This document shows positions 49,135 to 61,154 of a DNA stretch of 64,000 nucleotides, one piece after another. This DNA comes from Glandiceps talaboti (Eukaryota; Hemichordata; Enteropneusta; Spengelidae), in contig NC_135567.1 of the NCBI RefSeq assembly GCF_964340395.1, positions 18,952,806 to 19,016,805 of the forward strand, in the 5' to 3' direction. The first letter of the stretch is position 1. Each line of letters opens with the position of its first letter. The notes beneath the pieces are model-generated. The model made no database searches, was not told where the DNA came from, and saw only the letters and a program-made list of their open reading frames with translations. The position numbers and the translations under genes are program-made.

Positions 49135-49469
49135 GTACATGTACATGTCAGTTCATTTTCTTTTTATCATTTTTGTCCGATGTCAAACATTTTTCTTTTA
49201 TTAGAAGGCACACTGATACTAAATTACTATTTATTTTGACTTTCTCTTGCACCCTAGAGAATGGACACTTACTCTGCATTCTTCTTATAAACACATTGTT
49301 TTCCCGACAGTATATATGATTCACACTTAAACTGCTACAGAACTGTTAAGATGTCTGAACAGTTTTGTTTATTTGTCATAATTTCATCTCTTGAGTCGTT
49401 TGCTATCTGAATTATTCGCTGATTAAAACTGGTTTTTTTTTCTCACTTGAAGTTTTGATAACATAAACA

Positions 49470-49680
49470 ATTTATTTATGAGGACAGTTCGATAATTTGA
49501 AATGTTTGCCAATCTGAACTAATGACTTATGTGGACAATTCGATAATTTGAAATGTTTGCCAATCTGAACTAATGACTTATGTGGACAATTCGATAATTT
49601 GAAATGTTTGCCAATCTGAACTAATGACTTATGTGGACAGTTCGATAATTTGAAATGTTCGCCAATCTGAACTAATGATC
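49470..49680. repeat. 55-bp tandem repeat, four units
   Basis: Unit TGTGGACAATTCGATAATTT, GAAATGTTTGCCAATCTGAA, CTAATGACTTA. Confidence 0.9.
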
Positions 49681-50084
49681 ATCAATATGACTACTTCAGT
49701 TATCTGACTTGTTTGGTTATTTCATGGTGTATTTTTGTTCAAAATGAACATTTGTTCATCATATTCATAGTTGACCAGTTGTCTGTTCCATAAACTCAAA
49801 TATCAAACATAAAATACCAAGCATTAAATTTCTAGAAATCTGAGTGCCTCATAAAACACTTGACTGGAAAACAAGTGGTACTCCAATAACAAGTAGTATT
49901 CCAATTACAAAGAGCAGAGTACTCCATTGACAAGGGTTAGAGAAAGTCAAAATGCAAGTAAAAAAATTGACATGTACGCAAGTCATGTAAAATATACATG
50001 TATTGTATACATGTATAAAGGGAAATTTACATGCAGGAAGCCAGCTTTTTAGCATTCTATAGCTATGCTGTATGTTTCTGTGCA

Positions 50085-50615
50085 ATTTCAGTTGCTACAA
50101 AGTTCCCCTTTCAGTTTCTACCAAATTACAATATAGTACTCCCTATCAGTTCCTACAACTATAGTTCCCCAATTTCGGTTTCTACAGATATAGTTCCCCA
50201 TTTCGGTTTCTACGATACAGTAAACCCTTTCAGTTTCTACAGATATAGTTCATCCTATCAGTTCCTACAACTATAGTTCCCCATTTTGGTTTCTACAGAT
50301 ATAGTTCCCCTCTTCAGTTTGCATAGTTCACCCTTTCAGTTTCTACAGATGTAGTTCACCCCTTTCAGTTTGCATAGCTATAGTTCACCCTTTATATTTC
50401 TAGATATAGTCTGGCCCTCCAGTTTTCATATCTATAGTTCCCCCTTCAGTTTCTATAGAATGATATAGTTTATAGTTCCCCTTATCAGTTTCTACACGTA
50501 CACCTATAGTTCCCCCTATCAATTTAGTTCCCCCTTCAATTTCTACAGAATGTTACAGTTTATAGTTTATAGTTCCCCTTATCAGTTTCTACAGCTATAG
50601 TTTCCCTTATCAATT
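50085..50615. repeat. About 28-bp degenerate tandem repeat
   Basis: CAGTTTCTACAGATATAGTTC plus CCC variants (quoted core TTTCTACAGATATAGTTCCC), about 18 units, close to exon 3. Confidence 0.85.
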
Positions 50616-50951
50616 TAGGTTAGACTGTTAGTCGTCGAAATAATGGAAGACTGATATTTTGTTGAACTGTTGATTGATGAAATAAAGTTTTGTTGAGAAT
50701 TTTAACACTGAAACTATTTGCCAATATTTAGTCTTTTAATTTTGACATTATCTATAAATCTTATTTGACACCCTCCTACACTGTAGCAACTTCAATTGTT
50801 ACACATAACATACAGAATAGCGTTTTTTTTTTCTGCGTCACTAATTTCCCATAATTCTGTGACAATTCGGTTGCCGATTTCTGGATGATGATGTTGTCAC
50901 ATCAAGTTACCTTTGACTAATACGATACGTTACAAAGTGAGACGTCCTTAC

Positions 50952-51071
50952 CCCTTTCAGCAAACCAGTTCGGATTTCAGGTCCCTTGGTATCTAACGCG
51001 ATACCAACATTACGGGGGAACTGAAACCGTTCACCGGCTTCTCGAATGTTCTTAATTGTTTGCTCATGGTA
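50952..51071 (-). CDS. pk: Pyruvate kinase coding exon 3
   Basis: Exactly 40 codons, residues 104-143, phase 0 at both ends. It begins [13 protein letters not shown] and ends with [15 protein letters not shown], the loop with the Asp and Arg that line the active site at the edge of the B domain. The acceptor follows a strong pyrimidine tract (CTTTTTCAG); the donor is GTAAGGAC. Confidence 0.96.
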
Positions 51072-51217
51072 CTGAAAAAGAAAAAAAAAGAAAAACTTTA
51101 TTACTTGGGAACTGAAACTGCCCACCAAAAAATGTCTTCTTGTACATAAACACAATGTACCAGTCTGGTAATTAGTGGAAATTAGTCTTTTCATGTATGT
51201 ACATGTACTACTAGTAC

Positions 51218-51321
51218 TAGACTGTAAGATACACCATGTCGCTACACCCTCACCAGCCTACTCTGTGAAAGAGGTTGATTGATGTGTTAGGGCGCCCCAT
51301 CACGCCGTACCTTACAGACTA
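51218..51321. mobile_element. Short foldback MITE, family F
   Basis: Ends TAGACTGTAAGATA and CCTTACAGACTA, in intron 2 of pyruvate kinase about 150 bp upstream (in transcript sense) of exon 3. Confidence 0.6.
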
Positions 51322-51664
51322 AGTGTACATCATTTAGTCAGTACAAGTCACAGAGCCAGAGACAGTGAATGTCAGCTTCTTCATGTACCTACTTTTCCCT
51401 AATCTTGTAAATACCAAAGGTTTATACTTACTGGTACATATTGTAACTACAGGCATTGTGATCACAAAAGTGAATGTACCCTGTTTTTCCTATACTGCAA
51501 ATCATCATCATTTGTAAATATCAAAGGTTATCATACAAATAACAAGAGGCCTGTATGGCAATGGAAGAAAGTACACACCAGCCTCTATTTATCTAAGGTA
51601 CCTTGCTTTTCAGGATAAATCATTTGTAAATACTAAAAGGTTGGGAACATTTGTAACTACAATG

Positions 51665-52360
51665 AACAGAGACAGAGACATGTAGAGACAGAGACAGACA
51701 GAGACGGAGACGGAGACGGAGATGGAGACAGAGAGAGACGGAGATGGAGATGGAGACGGAGACAGAGAGAGACGGAGACGGAGATGGAGACGGAGACAGA
51801 GAGAGACGGAGACGGAGATGGAGACGGAGACGGAGACAGAGACAGACAGACGGAGACAGAGACAGACAGAGACGGAGACGGAGGCGGAGACAGAGACAGA
51901 GAGAGACGGAGACGGAGATGGTGACGGAGACAGAGACAGACAGAGACAGAGACGGAGACGGAGACGGAGACAGAGACAGAGAGAGACGGAGACGGAGATG
52001 GTGACGGAGACAGAGACAGACAGAGACAGAGACGGAGACGGAGACGGAGACAGAGACGGAGACAGAGACAGAGAGAAACAGAGGCGGAGACAGAGACAGA
52101 GACATGTGCAGAGACAGAAACAGAGAGAGGCAGAGAGTCAGACAGAAACAGACAGCGACAGACAGACAGACAGACACAGACACAGACACACAGTCAGACA
52201 CAGACAGACACAGACACAGACAGGCAGAAAGAGAGACAGAGACAGAGACAGAGACAGAGACAGACAGAGACAGAGAGAGACAGAGACAGAGACATACAGA
52301 AACAGAGACAGTGACAGAGACAGAGACAGAGACAGAGACAGAGACAGAGACAGACATGTA
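51665..52360. repeat. (GAGACA/GGAGAC)n tract, 700 bp
   Basis: The plus strand is almost free of T; the transcribed RNA would be a CU-rich (UGUCUC)n run. It lies in intron 2, starting about 190 nt after the exon 2 donor. Long frames here are artefacts. Confidence 0.95.
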
Positions 52361-52377
52361 AAGACTGCAGTGACAAA

Positions 52378-52495
52378 ATTTGGTGTTCCCCTATTTCTTA
52401 CTATGTGGTGGGTGACTCACAAGAAATGCCAGTTTTTATCACTTTGACCCAAAACAGCAAAATTTGACTGTCACTAGAGGGCACTGATCTGCGAA
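52378..52495. mobile_element. Family D MITE right-end fragment
   Basis: Contains TTGGTGTTCCCCTATTTCTT and the terminal ACTAGAGGGCACTG. Confidence 0.6.
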
Positions 52496-52547
52496 GACAT
52501 GATATAAATGGAAAACAGATATCACAGAATAGAAATTGTTTACTTAC

Positions 52548-52639
52548 TTCATGAGTACCATGAGAGAAGTTAAGACGTGCAATATTCATACCACTTGATA
52601 TCATTTCCTCTAATTTGCCCACTTCACGAGAAGCTGGTC
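52548..52639 (-). CDS. pk: Pyruvate kinase coding exon 2
   Basis: Encodes the rest of Gly73 to Glu103 ([16 protein letters not shown]... ending FSHGTHE). It carries the ARLNFSHG motif, whose Arg94 matches substrate-binding Arg73 of human PKM. The acceptor is TTCTCTACAG and the donor GTAAGTAA. It enters with two bases of a split codon, matching exon 1, and leaves in phase 0. Confidence 0.96.
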
Positions 52640-52683
52640 CTGTAGAGAACAGAATAACAATGTCTGTTAACCTCGATTATAAC

Positions 52684-52790
52684 ATGCATAAGGGCCAGTG
52701 TGTCCTCTAAGGGCCAGTGTGTCCTCTAAGGGCCAGTGTGTCCTCTAAGGGCCAGTGTGTCCTCTAAGGGCCAGTGTGTCCTCTAACCAA
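52684..52790. repeat. 19-bp tandem repeat made from a family D end
   Basis: Five to six units of TAAGGGCCAGTGTGTCCTC; CAGTGTGTCCTCTAA is the family D terminus. Confidence 0.85.
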
Positions 52791-52799
52791 TTTGACATG

Positions 52800-53105
52800 C
52801 CACTACCCCACCCCTACCCCCACTCCCATCCCTACCCCTACCCCACCATATCCCTATCCCCGTCCCTATCCCCCACTCGTCTCTACCCACATCCCTACCA
52901 TCACTCCCACTCCTATCCCTACCCCACTCCCACCCCTACCCCCACCCCTACCCCACTCCTATCATACCCCACTCCTATCATACCCCCACTCCTATCATAC
53001 CCCCACTCCTATCATACCCCCACTCCTATCCTACCCCACTCCCACCCCTATCCCTACCCCACTCCTATCCTACCCCTATCCCTATCCCCCACTCCTATCC
53101 CAACA
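52800..53105. repeat. (CCCTAC/CCCTATC)n C-rich tract
   Basis: The plus strand is C-rich with runs of three to five C; the minus (sense) strand has repeated GGGG-TA-GGGG runs able to form G-quadruplexes. It lies in intron 1, 160 nt upstream of exon 2. Confidence 0.9.
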
Positions 53106-53763
53106 CTACAAGCATCACATTTTTATCCTACATTTAACTATTAATCTTACTCCTGAGTCTTAAGTTATTGAATGTTGTGACTTTTTTCCTGTGTGGCCAT
53201 AGAGGGTGCCATTGTAAATAGTTTTCAGCAAGATTCCATAAATACAGGGTTGCTTGGGTCATGAGAAATGTCAACAAATGCTATACAGACACCCTAAAGC
53301 TGAGAGAAGAGTACAATGTACACATATACATGTTTCATGCGGGTACAGAGCCAGAGATGTCCTTGAAGCTTATTCATCTCTGATAGACATAATGGGGTTG
53401 CCTTTTATATAAATCAAAGTAGCTAGTGTAAACATTCTAGTTGTTAACACGTTTAACTTGGTTTCCATTTATTAAAATCATATTGAAAAAAAGAACAAAA
53501 ATAGTAAAAAAATAGTCCTCGTTGCAGATAATATACCTTTAAATATACCGTGAACTCTTATCAGATATATTATTTGTATTACTTTATTTCTTCATTTTTG
53601 TTTTCTAGCGAAATTTGTGAAAATGAGTTTTTAGTGAAAATTGCCTGGTTTACAGTATATCTGTTCAGCCAGCATGAGGAGCCAGATATCAAACATTCCT
53701 TGATTTAGAGGCAAGGAGTATCAGATTCATGCCATGGATAGCCTCGACACGAATATTTCTAAG

Positions 53764-54027
53764 CAGTGTGCCCTCTAGTGATAGTCAAATTTTGTTGCGA
53801 GTCAAAATTAGAAATATTGCATTTCTTGTTACTCACCACATAGTAATAGATAGGGGAACACCAAATTTTTGGTGTGTCACTAGAAATTGTGTGCATCAGT
53901 GGCACGTCAAATTGGCTTAGAGGGCACACTCACCACATAGTAAGAGATAGGAGAACACCAAATTTTGGTGTGTCACTAGAAATTGTGTGTGTCAGTGGCA
54001 CATCAAATTGGCTTAGAGGGCACACTG
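53764..54027. mobile_element. hAT-like MITE family D, copy with target duplication
   Basis: Ends CAGTGTGCCCTCTA and TTAGAGGGCACACTG, flanked by TTTCTAAG at 53756-53763 and 54028-54035. It contains two internal units. Confidence 0.88.
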
Positions 54028-55280
54028 TTTCTAAGCTATCATGCTCTCATATCATGTTTGGTTATCTTGTTACCCTTCCTACATTTGAAGCCAATAATTC
54101 ATAAAAGAGTTTGTCATATCTATAATGAAAGGTTACAGTACTGTACTCTATCATAACCCAGATATATTAAGTGATACGGTAAGTTGAAAGGACATTCACC
54201 CCACAGTGAATGGTTCCTGTAACAAGATAATATAAATGCATACATGCCAAGATTGCTTAAATACAAAGCCTAAACTGCTTCGAAGAAAAAGGAAGTTTTT
54301 CAAGAGATAAATATGATAGAACAGAGTACGTAAAGTGTCAAAAAAATGTGTATTTACTAATTTGCAAAAAAAAAAATATTTAGAAAAAAAAAAAACTTGC
54401 ATCGTCAAACCACTTTAGAAAGTTTACCCTGACCAGAACCAGATTTTTCTCCTTTTTTTTGGCCTAATAGGAAATTTCAAAAGGTTCACCACACTGTGAA
54501 TGGTATATAAGGTATGTAAATATGCATACAAGTATCACCCTTCCTCTGCCAGATAGGCAATGTTTCTAAGCTATCATGCTTTCACATCATGCCGCATATA
54601 CACCATACAGTGAATAGTACATTAAGTATATACATGTAAATGTATACAAGTATCACCCCTCCTCTGCTTTCTGAGATAGGCAATGCTTCTATAAGCTATC
54701 ATGCGTTCATGTCATATGTTTGTTTTGTTGAGCAACAACTCGTAACTAATTACTACAATCAAAGGTTAGCACTGTACTCTTTCAATACGCTGATATAAGT
54801 GATAAAGAAAGGGGCATGCACCACACTGTGAATAGTACAAGGTATATAAATGCATACATGTATCACCCTTCCCGTCTGCCAGATAGGCAATGTTTCTAGG
54901 CTATCAATCATGCTTTCACAGCATGACCATACACCACACAGTGAATAGAACATTAAGTATATACATGTAAATACATATAAGTATCACCCTTCCCCTCTGC
55001 CAGATAGCCAATGCTTCTAGGCTATCACACTTTCATATCATGATCTGTGCTAATTGTCTTGTTGAGGAATATAACTCACAACTAATTACTACAATCAAAG
55101 GTTAGAGTACAGCACGCTATCAAAACCCTGATATACGTGATGGGGGCACACACCACACAGCAAATAGTACAAGTACCCTCCTCTACCAGATAGCTCACAT
55201 TTCTAAGCTATCATTCTGTCGTTCTGTCACATGATGATATGCTAATTATCTTGCTGTCCTATATATGAAGTCAACTCTTC
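54028..55280. repeat. Degenerate tandem repeat of about 200-300 bp units
   Basis: Recurring CACCACACAGTGAATAGTAC, GTATCACCCTTCC, CTGCCAGATAGGCAATG and TTTCTAAGCTATCATGC, four to five units, in intron 1. Confidence 0.7.
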
Positions 55281-55417
55281 ATACTTGAATTAGAAGTGTG
55301 TATGAGTGTATTTGTAACTTGTGTAAGCAAGTCGCACTGTGTACATGGGAAGGGGAGGGGTGGGAAAGGAGGGGGGGATGTAAATTACGCAGTGGGTCTC
55401 TGAAATGTTGTACTTAC

Positions 55418-55480
55418 CAACAATAGTACAGATGATACCAGTGTTACATACATTAGCAGGTGGGATGTAAATACATGTAT
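55418..55480 (-). pseudogene. Partial copy of the 3' end of pyruvate kinase exon 1
   Basis: The minus strand reads [18 protein letters not shown] followed by donor GTAAGTACAAC, as in exon 1 ([17 protein letters not shown]) 354 bp away. It has a 3-nt insertion before the donor and lacks the upstream part. The flanking intron is duplicated as well (TGTATTTTGTAACTTG near 55310 and 55505). Confidence 0.88.
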
Positions 55481-55530
55481 TCAAGTTGTAAATGTGTGTA
55501 TGAATGTATTTTGTAACTTGTCAGCATGTC

Positions 55531-55534
<4 letters not shown>

Positions 55535-55580
<46 letters not shown>

Positions 55581-55639
55581 TGTGTCTGTGTGTGTGTCTG
55601 TGTTGTGTGTATGTGTGTGTGTCTGTGTCTGTGTGTGTA

Positions 55640-55715
<76 letters not shown>
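55535..55715. repeat. (TG)n microsatellite
   Basis: A long TG run with occasional TC, 57 bp downstream, in transcript sense, of the exon 1 donor. Confidence 0.95.
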
Positions 55716-55718
<3 letters not shown>

Positions 55719-55771
55719 GCATGGTGTGCGTTGGTAAATTGCCCACTACATATATGAAATGTTGTACTTAC

Positions 55772-55988
55772 CAATAGTACAGATGATACCAGTATTACGT
55801 ACATTAGCAGGTGGGATGTAAATATCCAACTTGCACAAATGATCCAAGAAAGTGAACGCCTTGGCAGCAGCTAACTGACGTAGTTGTTGTTTTTGATGGA
55901 AATGGCTTCCTCCTTGTTCATCCAACTCATCCAAGGTAGCAGAACTTGGATGGATTGTTGAAGGCTTCTTTCCTGGTGAGAGGCTCAT
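55772..55988 (-). CDS. pk: Pyruvate kinase coding exon 1 (N-terminus)
   Basis: Encodes residues 1-72 plus the first base of Gly73. It begins MSLSPGKK and ends with the family motif [10 protein letters not shown]. The ATG at 55988 is chosen because an in-frame TGA lies three codons upstream within the same exon. The exon itself starts at 56010 after an acceptor (TTTTGTAG), so 22 nt of 5' UTR are present and at least one further non-coding exon must lie upstream. The donor is GTAAGTAC at 55771. The first 40 or so residues (Gln-, Ala- and Ser-rich) are the variable N-terminal tail of the family. Confidence 0.95.
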
Positions 55989-56010
55989 CTTGTATCACTG
56001 GGATGCTGTC
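55989..56010 (-). other. pk: 5' UTR part of pyruvate kinase exon 1
   Basis: These 22 nt lie between a splice acceptor (AG at 56011-56012) and the ATG, and contain an in-frame TGA. The leader is therefore split by an intron. I could not locate the upstream non-coding exon or the promoter; they may lie in 56013-64000 or beyond the window. Confidence 0.75.
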
Positions 56011-56079
56011 CTACAAAATAACAACACAGAAGTGATTACAACACACTGCTGCACAATAACATGATGAAATAATAGTTAT

Positions 56080-56290
56080 TTGGTCACAAAATAAACAACA
56101 ACAACACCAACACCAAATACCAACACAAAATATCTGTTAATATTCTGGCAGGTTGTACAAAATATCTGTTATTCTGGCATGTTGTACAAAATAACAAATT
56201 GATAGTAATTTTCTGTTATTCTGTCACTGTCAGGTTGGACAAAACAACAACACAAAATATCTATCACTCTACAAGGTTATACAAAATGAT
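56080..56290. repeat. About 40-bp degenerate repeat
   Basis: CAAAATATCTGTTATTCTGG and CATGTTGTACAAAATAACA units, three to four copies. Confidence 0.6.
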
Positions 56291-56970
56291 TTGATGGTTC
56301 TAAAATCTCAGCTTACGTAACAATCCTTCATTATTTAAAGTTGAAACAACCGGGCATTTCAATAAGAAACAGGAACACTAGTCTAGACAAAACAACAAAA
56401 GTAAACCCTGAATAGAACTCAGTATTTATACCATACATTGTACTTAAATTTGATTACGATGGAAATCAAAGAACAACTATCAGGTTTCAAGCTTTAGTTT
56501 TGAGAACAATGTGACGAATCAATCTTAACCAAGCGAACAGCACACCCAACTAGATTTATTTCTCAGTTCTTCACAGAGATGTATGTCATGTACTAATGCT
56601 TGCTGTCAAATTAACATGTAATGCATAGTACTCATCCAATACAATCAATGACCTCTGGTCCTCCTTACATAGAGGTCAGAGTTCATCTCCATAGCAACCA
56701 CCTAGTTAATTGTCCTGAACATTTACCTGACACATATATGCAAACACTAATTTCCTTTGTAGACCTGCATAGCTACATTTAAAGTGGAGGTATTTTAAGA
56801 CGTAATTTAGAGGCCAAAATCTACCTAAGTGCCTCCGGTCTCTTTAGGTTTATAAGATTATGGTATTAAAACTGTCAATTTTAATCGATTTTCTCACCTC
56901 TCTCTCTAACCCTGTATGTACAAAGCATATTGTATGCATATATGTCTGTTTATCTGCATGATCTGTCTGT
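56291..56970. other. Upstream intron/leader region, no exon recognised
   Basis: AT-rich; a non-coding first exon could be here, but no promoter element stands out. Confidence 0.3.
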
Positions 56971-56974
56971 CTAT

Positions 56975-57149
56975 ACATGTATGTATGTATACATGTATGT
57001 ATATATGTATGTATGTATGTATGTCTGTCTGTACATGTATGTATCTATGTATGTATGTATGTATGTATGTATGTATGTATGTATGTATGTATGTATGTAT
57101 GTATCTATGTATGTATGTATGTATGTATGTATGTATGTATGTATATATG

Positions 57150-57183
<34 letters not shown>

Positions 57184-57255
57184 TGTATGTATGTATGTAT
57201 ATATGTATATATGTGTGTGTGTATGTATGTATGTATGTATGTATGTATGTATACA
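56975..57255. repeat. (ATGT)n microsatellite
   Basis: Nearly pure TATG repeat with TATA and TC interruptions. Confidence 0.95.
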
Positions 57256-57417
57256 TGTATGCATTTAATATATACACACACACACATGTAAACAAATGTA
57301 GTGCGTCATTTACAGACAAAACTTGAGAAAGAAGTGTAAATCACTCTGACATGTTACTTACATTAATATATTTCACATGATATCTCAACTTGAGACTTGT
57401 TCATATCATCCAGGAAG

Positions 57418-58266
57418 AGTGTGTCCTCTAACTAAGCTAATTTGACATGCCACTGACACACACAATTTCTAGTGATGCACCAAAATTTGGTGTTCCCCTA
57501 TCTCTTACTATGTGGTGAGTGTGCCCTCTAACTAAGCCAATTTGACTTGCCACTGACGCACACAATTTCTAGTGATGCACCAAAATTTGGTGTTCTCCTA
57601 TCTCTTACTATGTGGTGAGTGTGCCCTCTAAGCCAATTTGACACATCACTGACGCACACAATTTCTAGTGATGCACCAAAATTTGGTGTTCTCCTATCTC
57701 TTACTATGTGGTGAGTGTGCCCTCTAAGCCAATTTGACGTGCCACTGACACACAATTTCTAGTGTCGTACCAAAATTTGGTGTTCCCCTATCTCTTACTA
57801 TGTGGTGAGTGTACCCTCTTAGCCAATTTGACGTACCACTGACGCACACAATTTCTAGTGATACACCAAAATTTGGTGTTCTCCTATCTCTTACTATGTG
57901 GTGAGTGTGCCCTCTAACTAAGTTAATTTGACACGCCACTGACGCACACAATTTCTAGTGATGCACCAAAATTTGGTGTTCCCCTATCTCTTACTATGTG
58001 GTGAGTGTACCCTCTAAGCCAATTTGACGTGCCACTGACACACACAATTTCTAGTGTCGTACCAAAATTTGGTGTTCCCCTATCTCTTACTATGTGGTGA
58101 GTGTACCCTCTAAGCCAATTTGACGTGCCACTGACGCACACAATTTCTAGTGTCGTACCAAAATTTGGTGTTCTCCCATCTCTTACTATGTGGCGACTCA
58201 CAAGAAATGTCAATTTTTCTCATTTTGACTCGTAACAAAATTTGGCTACCATTAGAGGGCACAATG
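57418..58266. mobile_element. hAT-like MITE family D, expanded copy
   Basis: Ends AGTGTGTCCTCTAA and TTAGAGGGCACAATG, flanked by TCCAGGAAG at 57409-57417 and 58267-58275. About eight internal units of roughly 100 bp make it 849 bp, against 264 bp for the copy at 53764. Confidence 0.88.
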
Positions 58267-58535
58267 TCCAGGAAGCACTTACACACAAGTCACTGTGTGA
58301 ACATGCAGAGTGAACTGTAGAATTAGCACACAATTTTATTAATCAGAAGGGAGGGAGGTGAAGTCAGTTTTTCACTACTGAGGAAAATTAATAATGTTGC
58401 AAATTAATAATGTTATAGATTATAATAATATACTAATAGTATAATTATGCACAGCAGACAGGAAATTGGAGAGCAAATGTGCTTTTCAGTAATCAGCAAA
58501 AGTACAAAGTGTAGTCGGGGAATACATGCTGTCCA

Positions 58536-58803
58536 AGGAGTGAACAAATCCACTAGTCCTGGGTCCGGGACTAGCGATTTTTTTGGGCGGACCACACAAA
58601 TTTCAGCTTGTCTGGTCCGTCGGACCAGTACCTTTACTGTTAATAACTATGTTAAAAAGTCGTCTGAATATACAGATTCATAGGCAAGATTTAATGTTTC
58701 ACATTAGTGGGAACTTGGACCACTAATTCTTTCAGTAGGACCACTGGATTTTTCAAGGCACTGGTCCGGGGACCACCAGTTCACAAAATGATTTGTTCAC
58801 ACC
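58536..58803. mobile_element. hAT-like MITE family E, copy 3 (inverted)
   Basis: Ends GTGAACAAATC and GATTTGTTCACACC, flanked by TGCTGTCC at 58528-58535 and 58804-58811, a perfect 8-bp target duplication. Confidence 0.88.
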
Positions 58804-58844
58804 TGCTGTCCTATGACAATAATATAAGTGTCCTGTATGCTGTA

Positions 58845-58932
58845 TAGACTATAAGATAAATTGAACATCGCGTTGTGCAGTACTATCTGGCTAGGCTGAT
58901 AGTGTGGCATGAAAGTCTATATCTAACAGACT
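58845..58932. mobile_element. Short foldback MITE, family F
   Basis: Ends TAGACTATAAGATA and TATCTAACAGACTA. It lies 42 bp beyond a family E element. Confidence 0.55.
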
Positions 58933-59795
58933 ATATGCTCTGTAGTCAGGATGAATTCTGGGGAACTAGAATACATGTACAAGGGTTAATTACTGACAAT
59001 GTTGACAGAATTTATAACCAAAACAACCCTACCAGTTGATCTATTAATTTATTAACAAGTAGCCTCTTTACATTACAAGTGGTCAGTGAGATGACGACGT
59101 AAAATCACAGATTGTGATATAAACAGGATAGTGAGACGAGGACGTAAAATCACAGATCCGATATATAGACAGGCTAGTCTATAGAAAGACAGCAAAGTAG
59201 AATCACCAATCGCAATGTAAAAAGGCCAATTAAGTGTGGTGTTGAGAGCAAATTGACTTTGTTAGTATAAGAAAAAGGAATACAGTATTTCTAAAATAGA
59301 AGTTGTCTTATTCTACGTATTCAGTATGCACAGCGTGGACACTCGGAAATGTGTAAAGGTTAATTACTAATAATCTCTAAGTAGAATTTACAACAAATCA
59401 ACCCATACCAGTATATATCTATCGAGGTGTTGAATTACGTCAACTCTCTGCCATCAATACTATTCCATAATATCTATAAACACATTCTATACAATTAATT
59501 CCAGAAAACCCCATTGTAATTATGGTACTCTGTAGAACTGCTTGTATGAATTCTAAATTTTCGCTACTGGTACTACACTAATATTATGAGTTCAAGACCT
59601 TATTAGAATTACTCACACTGAATGTGTCAAAAGTGTAATTTCAATCCTGTTATCATATATCAACCACCATCACCACCGTCACCATCATCATCATCATCAT
59701 CATCGAGCCATCATCATTAGAAAGATTTTTTTAATTTGTACAACATTAATTTTGTATTTTAATTTGACAGAATGGTCAAATACAAGCCAAACAAG
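58933..59795. other. No gene recognised
   Basis: AT-rich; a short degenerate duplication (AAAATCACAGAT, 59099-59160) and a (CAT)n run at 59675-59705. Confidence 0.4.
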
Positions 59796-59847
59796 ACTAG
59801 CCCAGACTATAGACAGACAGCCAGAAAGACTGACAGACACAGACAGC

Positions 59848-59913
<66 letters not shown>

Positions 59914-60073
59914 GTCATACATCTACACTTCCATATTGTCTAAAATTCATCCTAATCTGTACCAATACTTTGAAATCTAGACAAGACTAGACCAGACAGA
60001 CACAGACAGACTAGTCTAGTTCCTACACAGTATCATTACGATTTAGACCACAGCTGGCATCCAGACTACAGAC

Positions 60074-60132
<59 letters not shown>

Positions 60133-60147
60133 GTCAGACAGTCAGAC

Positions 60148-60244
<97 letters not shown>

Positions 60245-60400
60245 TAGATATATATAGACAGCCATCAAGACAGAGTCATACATCTACACTTCCATATTGT
60301 CTAAAATTCATCCTAGTCTGTAGAGTACTTTGAAATCTAGACAAGACAAGACTAGACTAGAGAGAGACAGACAGACAGACAGACAGAAATATTCTATCAA
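59796..60400. repeat. (CAGA)n microsatellites with duplicated flanks
   Basis: CAGA runs at 59850-59912, 60065-60242 and 60366-60388. The flank CATACATCTACACTTCCATA...TTGTCTAAAATTCATCCTA occurs at both 59916 and 60277. Confidence 0.95.
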
Positions 60401-61154
60401 TACTGTCTAAGGTTGTCTAGGTTCTCTCATTGTTGAATATTAATCTTTCTTCAATATCTATTTTTACATTCTAACGTGACAACAAGGTCCAATATTTTGA
60501 AATCTAGCCAACTTAGTCTACACAGACAGACAAATCACGTACATCAACATATCATCTCAAATGCCATACATGACAACATTAATTCCATTACATGGTTGAA
60601 ATGTTTTATTGAGTTCATGCCTTTAATGGTTAGAAAATGTATCCAACTTTAGTCTAGCTCCATGCATCATCAGTTTAACTTCATTACATCGTCGCAAACC
60701 ACGGCCTGTTTTACGGCAACATTCTTAACGAGCCTCCCATATTTCAAAATATAGTGGTAGAAATAATAACTCTGGCATGCGAGAATGCTTTATTATGACA
60801 TCTCGGCATCATTTGGTGAAAAACAAACAAATTTTCACACAAGACAATCTCACGGTGATATTTTCACTCCTACACAATTTCACTGTAAGCTTAGATATTT
60901 TCACTAGTAGACCATTTTACAGCCTTCACCTAGACTGGTTGAAACGCTAGATTTATTTGACTTGTACTAAGTATCCAATGTAATCTTTATTGCAGGTCAC
61001 AACACACACACACAATACACATGTACATGTAAACACTAGTGTACCAGACTGACAGATTTGTAGACATTATAGCACTCCACACATTGCATTGCTGTCACTT
61101 ATAATATACACAGTGTGTAACACTGAAAGATTTAGCGATCCACAAGTCACATCG
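60401..61154. other. No gene recognised
   Basis: AT-rich sequence, nothing recognisable. Confidence 0.4.

Noticed and set aside
51620-52447. Open frames of about 240 codons rich in Ser/Val or Asp/Glu/Arg
   Set aside because: Translation of the (GAGACA)n tract in both strands; intronic to pyruvate kinase.
52800-53105. Interstitial telomeric repeat
   Set aside because: Units are CCCTAC/CCCTATC, not CCCTAA; no TTAGGG runs.
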